This document shows positions 1 to 11,600 of a DNA stretch of 50,851 bases, in pieces. Origin of the DNA: Saccoglossus kowalevskii (lineage: Eukaryota > Hemichordata > Enteropneusta > Harrimaniidae); assembly GCF_000003605.2 (NCBI RefSeq), contig NW_003120953.1, positions 110,844 to 161,694 on the forward strand, read 5' to 3'. The notes under the pieces were generated by a model. It was not told where the DNA came from. It worked only from the letters and a program-made list of their open reading frames with translations, and made no database searches. How positions within the stretch are numbered: position 1 is the stretch's first letter; each line of letters begins with the position of its first letter. A program made the position numbers and the translations under genes.

Positions 1-252
1 TAAACCATACACATTCACATGGCACACACACGTAACAACGTTAAGGAACCCAAGCAGTCTTTATCTGCTTAACAGTCTACATATTAGCTTCAACATTTAG
101 TCAGGAATAAAAAAATAAATACAATAAAGCCAAATTCATTTTTTGGGATAAAAGAAACGTAAGTTAAATAATATGAGTTCATTGCACAAGTAATTCATTG
201 CAGATTAATGATGTACAATGTACTTTAGTTCCTAAAATAGAAAAAAAGCCGA

Positions 253-389
253 AGGATGACACCTACATTTGTTACTAGGTTGACATCGGCAGATAGGAGT
301 GATTATCGTCAGTACAAATTCGAGCCGCGGGCGAGGATTGATGCTACTCCGTCGGTAATCACTTGTGTTCAAATAGCTGACGTCATCCT
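253..389. repeat. Fold-back segment with nested inverted repeats
   Basis: The ends are an 8-bp perfect inverted repeat (AGGATGAC at 253-260, GTCATCCT at 382-389). A second inverted pair lies inside (GTGATTA at 299-305, TAATCAC at 356-362). The segment is clearly richer in G and C than its surroundings. It could be a very short miniature transposon or a structured non-coding element. No target-site duplication was recognised. Confidence 0.3.
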
Positions 390-917
390 AAGAGAAAATA
401 ATTTGGCGAATCCTGCTAAATAATCTAAACTAAAAGGCGTTATTAGAGATATCTCTCTCGCAAGTTATAACTACTTTTTTGCAGTGGGCGATTTACCAAG
501 CTTAAATTTAACAAGTTATTTGACAAGTAATACATGACAGGTGGTACATGATCTGTACATTGCTATGATTTTGTACGAGTAATAATGAAAAACTCATTCA
601 TTTGTATTGGTCGCAGAAAACAGCATATTGGTTTGAATCAATTGCATCACAGATACTAGTACATCCATCATAACAGAACATTTCCCGATTCACGTTATAT
701 GACGAGTCTCAGAATGTTTAATGAAATAGAGCATGTGTGTCTTCATTTAACTGTTTTCAGAATTCCCTTTTCCCTCACTTATTTACAGATTCAGATTTGA
801 ATCTATGCGAGAGGTGCGCAAACATTCTTACTTTAGAGGAACTAGAATGTGCATTTAACCGCTATTTCTATTAGTGGGTTGTATGTTTCATGACAATTCC
901 CAGAAGAGAAGAATATG

Positions 918-1120
918 TCGCTTTACCATTTATAAGCAAGAAACTTACATCTCCCTACCATTTTACGAGAGAGAGGTGTGTCTTTTCACCATTTCCATGA
1001 GAGAACGATTAATATAAGAGAGAGGGATATGTTTTTTTACCATTTTTATGAGCCAGGGGTGTGTCTCTATGATGCCTACAAGAGAGGAGTGAGCCTCTTT
1101 AGCATTTTTTGAGAGAGAAA
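918..1120. repeat. Degenerate tandem repeat (ACCATTTT / GAGAGAG units)
   Basis: The words ACCATTT or CACCATTTC recur near 919, 958, 988 and 1038, and a diverged TAGCATTTT near 1099, each separated by purine-rich GAGAGAG and GTGTGTCT stretches. Spacing is irregular (about 30-60 bp), so this is an old, decayed minisatellite. Confidence 0.35.
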
Positions 1121-2831
1121 TATATTTAATATATCAGATGTTTTTTAAAAAGCTGAAAAAATGTTTCTTTGAATTTCAAGCGATTGAGATGATTACATAA
1201 GATGATTAGGTATGTATATCAATTAAGGCTATCCGTAACTTGTCAATACTTTCATATTTTTTTCCATTTGAACAAAATGGCAGATCTGCAAATACCAAAG
1301 GCCAAGAAGAATTAGGAGCAGTCGCAATCTCGAATAGCTCCCTGGGCCATTGCTGTGCCCAACCACGAAAATATAATTACTTAGCGTTATTTTTGCATGA
1401 GCTAGTATTATATGTTGCCTTAAGAAACAGCGTATTTTTCGTTCAAATTAGTATACAGTGTATTGTAAAGATGACTATTTCTACTAGTAGATATACATGC
1501 TGGTCGCTGTTCAAAATGTCGTGTATCATTATATTTATGCACAACTATTTGCGACATCGTTTTTTTATCAAAACAAAATTAATTACGAATTGTGATAAAC
1601 TTATTATTATGAATTGTTTTATGTGAAAAAGTTTTTATCAGTTTAATACATATCAAATGTTTTGTTTTGTTCTGTTCTGTCCAGCCATAGATGTGAATCT
1701 TTTCTAAATCATCGTCATATACTAGTTTAAAATGACTTCCAGTAGATATGAATGTGGTGCTCTAGGAATACACTTCCTGTCACTGAGGTGAATTATTGGC
1801 CATTATTGGTACCTGCATTCATGTCCCACCCCACGAAATAATGACAGTACCGTGGGAGCATTATAAAATACACGGAGACTCGTTAATTAATACCCCGGAT
1901 GTACAATGTAGTTATGAAGCAATAATGAGCAATGATACAAAATAGACTTGAAATTTACATCCCTCTTCATCTAGATTATCGAATGAGAGTTTAATGTTGA
2001 CATAGATTTAACTTGAATAAATCATGAGCATTTCAAAACATCTTCCAATGAGTCGAGAAGTATTAATCAAAGATTCGATGTGATAATAAATATTTAACAG
2101 AATCAGCGAACTTTTTTGGTGGAGTCCGGTCAAACCCTGGTGGCAGACATGTTTGTTTTTATTATCAGAGGACGCTTACGCGCGTAATCATTCCATATTT
2201 GGAATTTGCATTTCTCAACATGGTAAGATGAAAATACCTCGTAAAATACCGCAAAATTACGGCACGCTGTAACTTATAATAATTTTTATACATCTGTCAC
2301 CGTAACGCCATAAGTTACAGCGTATGTTATAAACTAATGAATGAGGCAATAATATATACACGTTTTTACAACAATAAACCATGTTGTTGTGTGTACGATT
2401 TATAGGTGTGAACAGCAAGCGTACTTAAAACACACAACAGTAAAATATGTCTTTTTAGGTAGCATGTTGTTTTTTCCAGTTTAGTTAATCCGTAACTTCG
2501 TTAATTCAAATCAAGGTATATATTTTCACGATGAGATTGTTGGCACTTCAGCTAAGTTGAAACTATGTTAATTTATTCATTGAGTCAAATTCTCTAAAAT
2601 GGCATGTAGTTATTTCAACACAGTATATCCAGTCATTTACATCAACTAGTTACACTATGTTGGTGAGTTTATTAAAGAGAGAGGGTCGTCGCGCAGCGCG
2701 TGTTCGACAATTTGTGAAAATAGTAATCACTTGAACTTGAAAACCAAGTCATGTTGTAACACGTGTAAATGTGTATCATGTAATTTCATGGTTCTGTAGA
2801 CACTTGGATAGTTGAATAGTGTTAGCTGTAT

Positions 2832-4824
2832 CAGGCCCGTAGCCAGCACTTTTGAATAAGGGGTTCAAAAACAATAATAATATATTTGATGTGAAATGTG
2901 TGATTTTTTTAATTTTCAAAATGAAAAAAAATGTGTATTCTTTGGTATCTAAGAGCTCTGTTGCAGACATTTTTATATTCTCTGTTTTCAATTCAATTGA
3001 CTTACTTTGTGTTACGTTGGTAAGTTAATTCACATAACATCTTTGAACTATTTCACCATTTTACTAGAGCAGGGGTTCCTGAGCCATTCCCCATCAACAT
3101 ACAAATACACGCAAACACTATAGATTCACTACGGCAATTGTTGTACACAAAAAAATACAAGATTGTACGTATCTTAGCATTATTGTCTTTGTATTTTCAG
3201 GTAGAATGCTACTCACGAGTTTTTTCGATTACATAGCAGTGACACAATTTCATGTCGAAATCTGTCTACAATTATTCATTTTAGTATTAGTGAATTTATT
3301 ATTATGTAATTTATCATTATTTATTTCAGTAAAGGGCCTCCGCCCATCGTACAAGATGTAATGGATAGAAAAGTGCATAACACGTTTTAAAAACAATACA
3401 ACATCCATGTAAACATATGGTACTAAGTTAAGCTAGATTCATATTCATCTCGTCAGTGGTAGTGGTAGTTTAGCAGCAGTCTCCGTAGATTACAATGACT
3501 ACATCTCCTTTTTATCAACCCCCTAAAAATAAAGTAAATTTTCTAAGAAATAAAAAAAAAACGTCTCAGGACTATATATATATCTTTTTCACCATATGTT
3601 ACGGGGAAAAATTGTGAGATATTGGGATATATGCTTGCCATATAAAATAATTATAGTAATATGCCCTAAAACAGACAAAACATGTTTTTATTTCATTTTT
3701 GTAACATAATTATTTTACATGATATATCATTCATGTAAAAATGAAGAAATTGACAATAGTTTGTGTAACACACTACTCTAATAACGCAGACTTTGGCATA
3801 TCACCCAAGTTATGCTCCTTGGATGTAACTTTGCGAACGTATCCACAGCACGATTAATATCGATTTCTCGATGAATTTGCAGCAAAGCTAGAGATGTCAA
3901 ACTCCTTTGCCCTATATAATATGTATTCAGCCTTCTCAATGCAGATAAGCTGTGCTCACAATTGCAGCTTGTCGCAGTTTTTGTAGTAAAACAAATATGT
4001 TTGAAAAGTACATTATATGATTCATCGCATAGTTTCAGTGCTGAAGCAACACTCTGGGGTAAATTTTTGACTGCAAGAAACTTATTCGACCCATACAACT
4101 CGTGATGATAAATCTTCGGCATTTTTTGAATGATCTGTACAACCCGTAGCTGTACACTAACACAGGCTGCACGTACTAATACAATAAGTTCACTACATTT
4201 GGCTGACACACTTGGAAAACAAATACTGTATATGCCATCATTAACTTGAAGAATACAAAACTAATGAACCAAACTAGGAAAGTTCAGTGTCGTGTTGTGC
4301 TGGAAAAATTACGGGACCGATCAATCCCGTTCGATCCCCACACTTTACTAACTGAGCGAACACTAGCATAAGACAAACGGCTTTTTTTTCAGGGCCGCCA
4401 CATCTTTCAGAGAGTGAACACCATTATATTATTGTTTAAATATTGTATAAGTATGGTTACCCGTTTTAATATTTGACATCAGCTGCTTGAACGCGATCTT
4501 CATTACACCATCGCGGAATAAAAGCTTGCCAAATATAACAACTATGGTTGATGTTTAGCTGAGACGGCGTAACTTCGCGATTGGCATTTAAAAACTCGTT
4601 GCCACCAAAATGCTCATTACTGTGCAATTTCGGCTGAGTCTGAAAGTTACCTCAATGAGTCAATTGATTTAAACGATAATAATTATTTTAAATAATACTG
4701 TTTGTTTTAATATGTTCTAATCTACGATCATAATTGTATTGACTTCCGAAATTTAGGGGGTTCGACTGACCCCCCCCCAAAAAAAAACAAACAAAAAAAA
4801 ACAAACAAACAAACTACGGGTCTG
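2832..4824 (-). mobile_element. Decayed hAT-type DNA transposon
   Basis: The left end reads CAGGCCCGTAG at 2832-2842. The right end, read on the minus strand from 4824, is CAGACCCGTAG, a match at 10 of 11 positions. A G-run followed by TTC or GAACCCCC lies inside both ends. Between them, the minus strand encodes a piece of hAT transposase C-terminal dimerisation domain (3778-4209). Most of the transposase is absent, so the element cannot move itself. A clean 8-bp target-site duplication was not seen: the left flank ends in TGTAT and the right flank begins with TGTAT, but they do not align as an 8-mer. Family assignment rests on the transposase fragment plus the paired ends. Confidence 0.6.
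3778..4209 (-). pseudogene. hAT transposase C-terminal fragment (ZMYM1-like / dimerisation region)
   Basis: The 143-codon frame ends in a stop. Its second half follows the hAT dimerisation pattern: a C-E-x-S-x-S-A-L-R-R-L stretch (CEHSLSALRRLNTYY), then SLALLQIHREIDIN, then a DTFAKLHPR ending. These are the hallmarks of the C-terminus of transposases often annotated as zinc finger MYM-type 1-like in marine animals. A few residues after RRLNTY appear deleted, the usual Arg in CERSF is His here, and the BED finger and catalytic core are missing. It is therefore a relic and not a functional gene. It lies inside the paired hAT ends at 2832 and 4824, which explains its presence. Confidence 0.65.
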
Positions 4825-5540
4825 TGTATTGACCTGAAGTGGTGTAATAATGATATGCTAGTATTGCGTTCCGGGGCTGTCCCATTGGTGAAATACACAG
4901 GTATGTGTCGCTGTTTTGATCTTTAGCCGAATAGCCACCTCAACATCGATCGTTTTGGGTATACTTTTCAACTGGCCGTGGAACACTCACACCAAAAACC
5001 CAGGTGAGTAACCCCCCGGACGTTGCGTTCATGCAACCCTTGTGTCAGTCCTTAGTTTACAAAATTTTATGCATGTATACTTGAGTCATATTTGTGAATA
5101 TTGAAAGATTGTGCTGAAAAAATAGCCCGAAACATGCTAAACTGTTTTCCTATCTGATCGGGGACACCTGACTGGGTTTATCACCTGACCGTTGTTAATG
5201 TTTTACCCATGATGTTTATGTGATTTAATCATCAGTAGTAAATACCCCGATTTACGGTAAAAGCAATATTTTTACACTAAATGGTTATCTAAGCTGATCT
5301 ATAAACTATTATTTTATTTTTCTAGCTAGATTTTATCAGCCATACTCAAATCGTCTCTCCATAAGGAGAGATTGAGAGTGGGTTTGCAGTCCACTGCGCC
5401 TGTACTTCCCGGGCGCCACGTGTATAAGTAAAATAAAACAATGAGATTGTGGACCTGGTTCAAAAGTTGAAACTCAAAGGTCTATCCCTCAGTCGGTCCA
5501 TCAGAAAATACGTGTCGATAACTGAAAAGAAGGGGAAAAA
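4825..5540 (+). other. Upstream and 5' UTR region of the FAD oxidoreductase gene
   Basis: No coding exon was recognised. A donor-like CAG/GTGAGT occurs near 5003 and an acceptor-like TTTGCAG near 5386, so a non-coding first exon is possible but unproven. A short perfect hairpin (TCTCTCC-ATAA-GGAGAGA) lies at about 5354-5371. The leader directly before the ATG is purine-rich. Confidence 0.4.
5417..5430 (+). promoter_or_regulatory. Candidate core promoter: E-box joined to TATA-like box
   Basis: CACGTG (5417-5422) is immediately followed by TATAAG (5423-5428). If this is the TATA box, transcription would start near 5450-5455 and give a leader of about 90 nt before the ATG at 5541. This is inferred from motif and position only. 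Confidence 0.25.
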
Positions 5541-5693
5541 ATGAACACAGTTTTAGAGTTAGTTCTCAGTCACCCAGTCTATGCAGGTGCATTATTTTGC
5601 GTGGCCTTGCTGATAGTAAGATATGCACTCGGGAGACTTTTGCAGAAAACAGTGAAAAGCTTCCCACGTAAATATCCAAGCGATGCCAACAAG
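5541..5693 (+). CDS. Oxidoreductase exon 1 (start, membrane anchor)
   Basis: Encodes residues 1-51: a short lumenal or cytosolic tip, a hydrophobic helix (VYAGALFCVALLIV) and a basic linker. It ends in AAG/GTAAGT, phase 0. The preceding purine-rich leader and the upstream in-frame stop fix the start codon. Confidence 0.88.
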
Positions 5694-8600
5694 GTAAGTC
5701 ACGGTGCTCACGTTGCAGCTCGGTTAGGAATTATTAAGTTCACGAGTCAAGGGAATGCAGTCACCGAACAGAAACCTATGCGATTTGGAAGAAAGTGAGA
5801 TTTATAGTACATTGTGTGTATATACAAGTTTCTGATTGGCTGACCGGTTTCATGCACGCAAAAGCCAATCAACAGTAAGTTTTTGGTCGTATAGTCGCCA
5901 TGTTTGAGCACCGTCCGGTTTCATATCTGTTCATAAATATATATTATGTTCCAATATTTGTAAACAACTCATAAAATATAAATATTAGATAGCAGCTGCC
6001 TCTTCTACCCAAAAATGTTCTCACCGAACGTTTCTAATCCAAATTGTATCCCCCTGTTAAAACCAATATCAGGTATTAGATTTATTTACTTCTGCATAAA
6101 ATTATCATAAAATTAAAAATAAACCAATAGGTGGTATTGGATTTATTTACTTCTGAATACAATAACCACAGAATTAAAATGGCACTAAAATTAGCAAATC
6201 TTTATTTTTATAACAGAAAAAGACATTTTTCTACCATGTTGCTATCGTTGGAGCTGGTCCAGCTGGATCAACTGCTGGTTACTACCTTGCCAAAAAAGGT
6301 TGGAATTGTTTACTGCTTGAGAAAAAGAAGTTCCCACGTGATAAGTACTGCGGCGATGCAGTGTGTAAGACTGCTATAGAAATACTTATTGACATGGGTG
6401 TGTATCAACAGTTGCTAGAAGAAAAGAAAGCTCATGTGGTAAGAACATTAAACGATGTGGTCAAATTTTGTGTGAACATTGCATTTTACTTGCTACAAAA
6501 CCGACGACGACGGCCACTCTCTATGTTATATAAACAAATATGTATACATCACATGGAACACGTATCGACTTGTCAATTGATAGTTCCATTTCAACCAATT
6601 AGAGCTTCGAGGGAGGTAGTCGACGCGCTGCGCATGTGCGACATTTGTGTTGATAAACATTGATTTCCCCACAATCCAATGCGCTCTTCTAATGGAAATC
6701 ACAAGTATGAGGTTTGACCTGGGCGCGACTTGCACTATAACCGGCGGTGACTCCTTCAATACCTTCTAATCACTTAAAATACTTAATTAAAGCTTGGTAA
6801 CGTCTCAGTTTGTACTCGCTGATCTGTGTAAATAGCCAAAGTCGCCATCTTTCAAGTTGTTTATATGAGACCCATATATCTCGCGCATGCGTGGTGCGAC
6901 GACTACCGCCCTTTAAATAAATGAAAGGTGCGAGTTCGGTTATTCCTTGTAACTGGCGTTCATTCTCATCATAAAAAAAGTTCTACCAATATGTACTAGG
7001 ACCAAGTTTTCAATAATTCATAGAAGAGAGATTTGTTATGTGGTAAACAAAATGTTCCACTTGACTGTTCTGGATCGTATCTATGCCTTTATAACTCCTA
7101 ATTCTATGCATTCTGAGTTGTTTCTCAAACATACATAATTTGGGGATTGGGGAAAAATGTTGTTGTTAAAAATCCTGTCTGAGAACCTAATATCTACATC
7201 TACAAGGATTGTAAAACATCTATAGATTTTTTCTCAGTATCAGAATGGGCTAAAATGAGTGTATTATAGTCAATTTTTAAATTGTTTTCAATAGTTATAA
7301 AATTTGAAGAATTGCAGCATTTTCAAAATTTTGTCAATTTTGACCCATACCGAGCATGGCATTGGCGACAATGAAAAGAAATAGTTAATATGTATTTTCA
7401 TTCTTGTTCTCTGTATTCGTTTCCAATATTAAAAGGCTGATAACGGCGGTCTTTGCAGCCCAGGAGGTCTGAGTTACGTTGGACGAAGTAAAGAAATGTT
7501 AGGTGAAATTCCTGCAGCCATAGCGTGTAAAAGGATAAATCTCGACAATGCTATCGCCATGGCAGCAAAAAGGTAAAGTAATTTCATCTATCTGATGAAA
7601 TTTGATGCGTTGATTATAATATTGTATCATGCTCTGTAGACTGTAAGTAGTCATGTTCTGATCATTTTTAATTTAATGAACAATCACATAATTTACCATT
7701 ATTTGATAATTTCATGGTTTGTTAAAAAATTTTGAATAAATGTGGAAATTTTTGCAGGATTATTTTGTTTAAGCTTAAAAAATTTGACCTTGGTTTTATA
7801 ATAAGTTTATTTATCATATAATATATACAATAATTTAAAGCTATTAATTTACATTGTAATTCAATAATATTAATAATCATACTAATAATACCAATGATAA
7901 TAATATATTGCTGGAAAGTAAAAAATAGCTGAAAGAAAATCAGTCAAATCTATTTACCTACTTTATTTTAGCTGGAATTAATTTTCACTTTTTGGTGTTT
8001 CGTATGAAATTTATTTTCACTGGTTTTTGACGAGTTGAATGTAAAATATAGGAAAAAAAGTATATTCGCTAGATTTTATTTTCACTGAATCATTCCTTCA
8101 GCGAAAATAGAGAAAATTAGTTCCAAGCGAAAGTATTTTACAGTATTATGAAATCCGTTTTAAAAAAAGACGTTTGTGAGATGTTGGATGATGAGTTCAT
8201 AAAGTGATGATTTAAATTGTAGTCATAATGAGTTTATAGTAAAGTGATGAAGGAGGAATGGAAGAAGACAGGAAAAGAATGAGCAAATAATGGACAGAAG
8301 GAATTATCATATGAAGAAAACAATAATGATTCCAGTTATCAGTTAAAAGTTTTTGGGAACCTCAAAATAAAAATAAAAATTTTTAAAACAATTTTAAAAT
8401 AAGTATGTGTCTGTAAGAAATTCAGAAAACAATTTAATGGAAACATTTTTATTTTTCGTCTGAAAGATTTACATAATTTACTTTTCTCTTTTTTCCTGTA
8501 TAGGGCAGGTGTTCATCTACGGGAAAACTGTTCAGTTTCCAAAGCAGTTTTTGACAAGAAACAAGGCCTGTGGACCATAAGCCTTGAAGGTGTTGGCATC

Positions 8601-11600
8601 ACCTACAAGGCCCGAGTTTTAGTGTGCGCGGATGGTGCACCGTCCACATTAGGACGGAGTTTAGGTCTTGTGAAGACTCCTCCTGGTGGCACTTGCAGCA
8701 GATCATATGTAGAACCTGGCACACATAAATTCAAAGCCGATGGTGTGGTGTTTTATAACCGTGGACTCTTACCTGGTAAGGTTTTTCACCTAATATTTAG
8801 TAGAGTAACTCATCCCACAAATTGAGGCGGGGCGAAAGCTTTGAGGAATTTCGATTTCTGCAAATATTTTTCTTTTCCCATTTTGTCAATTCTTTTACGT
8901 TAATATGCAGTAAATTTTGTTTTTATCCATATGATTTTATTTTCCACAATATCTTCTATTCTTATAGCTTTTATATGGCTATTTAAAACAAAATGAAATC
9001 ATGTAATGGATACATTTTTTCTTATAGAAGATTATTAATATGACTTAATTTAAATATTCCAAGGAAATTCATTTAATATCTATTGTTCCTTAAGGCTATG
9101 CAGCTCTGTTTCGTCACCATGGAGATGAGCTTAACTACTGTGTTTACATAATACCTGGTAATCCAAAGGTAACCAATGACGATCTACCGCACTGGCATGA
9201 ATACTTAAAAACGAAGGATCCAAACATCAGTCGAGCTCTCGGCAAAAACTTCAAGATTGAGAGAATGAAAGCTGGTAAGGTATTTAGTATGCAAATGTTG
9301 TGGTAGTGCGCTAAGTTAATTAAAATAATTAGTTTAATTAATTTGATTAGTTTAATCACTTTTTTCTTTTATAGTTAACATTTTTTAAGATATAAACTGT
9401 GATTGTGCCACTTCATCTCGACAAGATACTGTTGTCATGGTAATTGGAAAATGTACTAGTTTTGCCGCCAAGAGGCATCTGCCATTTTAAGCTATTGTAA
9501 TTCCAGATGAATATGCATAATTGATTATTTTAAAATGTTAACCAGAAAGAAAAAATTGGGAATTATATCGGGATTATGGAACTGTTGATCATTGTATCAT
9601 TTTATAAAGGGCCCTGATGATATGATGTACAGAAAGTACATAAAATATGAAATTTCATTATATGTTGGTGTCACAATGAGTTTATATCACAAACCCTCCC
9701 TTAGGCCACAAAAGAAATGGTTTTACTTTGGAAAAATTGATAAATGATGCGGTGGCACAGTTTTACTGTGAAATCTGTATTAAAAGCCACGGCTTCTATT
9801 AAAATAGTACAATACAACAGAGGGGATGCGGATTCTATTAGAGCATCTACACATATGAGAAATGATGAATTTTTGGTTCTCAATTATTCAAACAGAATGG
9901 ATGCGACTGCCATTAGAAATACGACTTTTTTTGTTTTTTTAAATTTTTGTTTTGTATAATGATTATTTAAATTTTTAATATTTAAAAAATAATGATTTCA
10001 AATACCTGTTTTGAAGATTAAATCAACAAAACATTCTCTGATACAAAAAACAGTGTACATTACCAGTATGCAAATTGTCAAAAAAAAAGTGAGATCACAG
10101 GTTTTAAACTGATGAGCAAAACCGATTTGGGGGAGAGGGTCTTTAAGGACTTGATCATTAAAAAAGTTTTTTACATTTTTCATAATGTTTTTCTCTATCT
10201 TCCTGTTTTTTTTTTTTAATTTTGTCTGCGCAGACCTCCTTATAATTCTTCTTTGAATACAAAGTACATACATATGGCAGCAAAGAGTTCATAGATCATT
10301 TGCCGTAATTTTGTCAAGAGTCACTGCTCTCTGCCAATTCATTAAGTGCAAAAAACAATATATAACAATATACTATTTTCTATTCTACACTGAACCAATT
10401 ACAAACTAGATATCAATAATTTAGACCACTTTCTCACTCAATAGTAGATGATCAATAATAGATAATCAATACATGCATTATTAATCAATTGCAATGGTGT
10501 GCATTATCCGGCCGTAATATCACGAGATCACAAATCACTGCAAATAATAGCATTTTGACAATCGAATTATTTGTAACCGAGATTCAATTAACCTTTTCAT
10601 AGAGTTCCATGTGCATCATTAGAGCAGTATTCTGACCAATCAGCATCACAGCAGCTCTTCTAGCAAGCTATATGTTTATTTGTGTGTTGCTGGTTACTAG
10701 GAGATATGCAGACAGAAAATGTGTGCTTTAAAGCGAGAGGGTCATCATCTGCGCACGCATGAGAATTGAGTCCAAATTAACGACAACATCACACGCTAAA
10801 AATGCAAAGGCTCATAGGTAGACACTTGTTTGTAAACAATGACACGCTATGGCCACCTGACGCATGCGCAGGTGACGACTCCCTCGCTTTACATCATAAT
10901 GAAAATATTATGCCAATAAAGACAATATGTAGATCAACCCGCATCATTCCCCGGGACATTGTTAGACTTGCAACAGTGTTCTAAATGAGAACAACACGAA
11001 GCGCTTGAATATAAATTAGGTGCATATTCCAGTAAAAATAAAATTGCATACATTGACTTTGTTTTTCTTAATTTTTTTTTCATTTTCCAGCCAGTCTGAG
11101 ATTGGGAGGAGAACCAGTATCTTACAGTGATCATGTAATCCTAGTTGGAGACGCTGCGGGAATGATCGACCCCATGACGGGTAATAATAATTGCATTTTT
11201 TACAAACAGACGTATCTATCAGTTTATAGCAACAATGAATAATATAATGAGTTCTGCACAAATGTGGATACGATTACATATTTTGTTCTCTTTTTTTTTA
11301 CTAAGAAATCTGTGTGTATAAATTCTTCCACAGGTTTTATTATATTTTTATCAGTGCTTGGCAATAAATGTTTGAATATTCGGCGAATATTCTGAATTTA
11401 TTTGAGAAACATTACATCGGACGTTAAATCCGTCAAAATTGTGTTTTTTTTAAGATATGTCCCCAGTTTATTTTTAGCTTTTATCATATTGTACATAGAT
11501 TAATATACATCATCACTGCAGCCAATTACTACCACTATTCTGTCGTTAGATTTCTAATTTTAGACAAATACTAGTATAATCACTGCATTCACATGAAATT

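Larger units (their letters stand above)
1..2831. other. Non-coding upstream stretch, no gene recognised
   Basis: AT-rich sequence with no open frame that resembles a protein family. The longest open frame (1240-1626, plus) has low-complexity composition and no recognisable motif. The stretch contains a fold-back segment at 253-389, a degenerate purine-rich tandem stretch near 918-1120, and at 2672-2710 a half copy of the end of the TTAA-ended miniature transposon described elsewhere. Confidence 0.6.

Noticed and set aside
1240-1626. 128-codon plus-strand open frame upstream
   Set aside because: Biased, low-complexity composition typical of AT-rich random sequence; no family features and no supporting splice structure.
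4329-4337. GTTCGATCC, resembling a tRNA B-box
   Set aside because: No A-box at the proper distance and no cloverleaf could be drawn around it.
7459-7572. Alternative, stronger-looking acceptor (TTTGCAG) for exon 3 of the oxidoreductase
   Set aside because: It removes 23 nt and shifts the frame, which destroys the family-like LCSPGGLSYVG sequence; the upstream AG keeps the frame with both neighbours.
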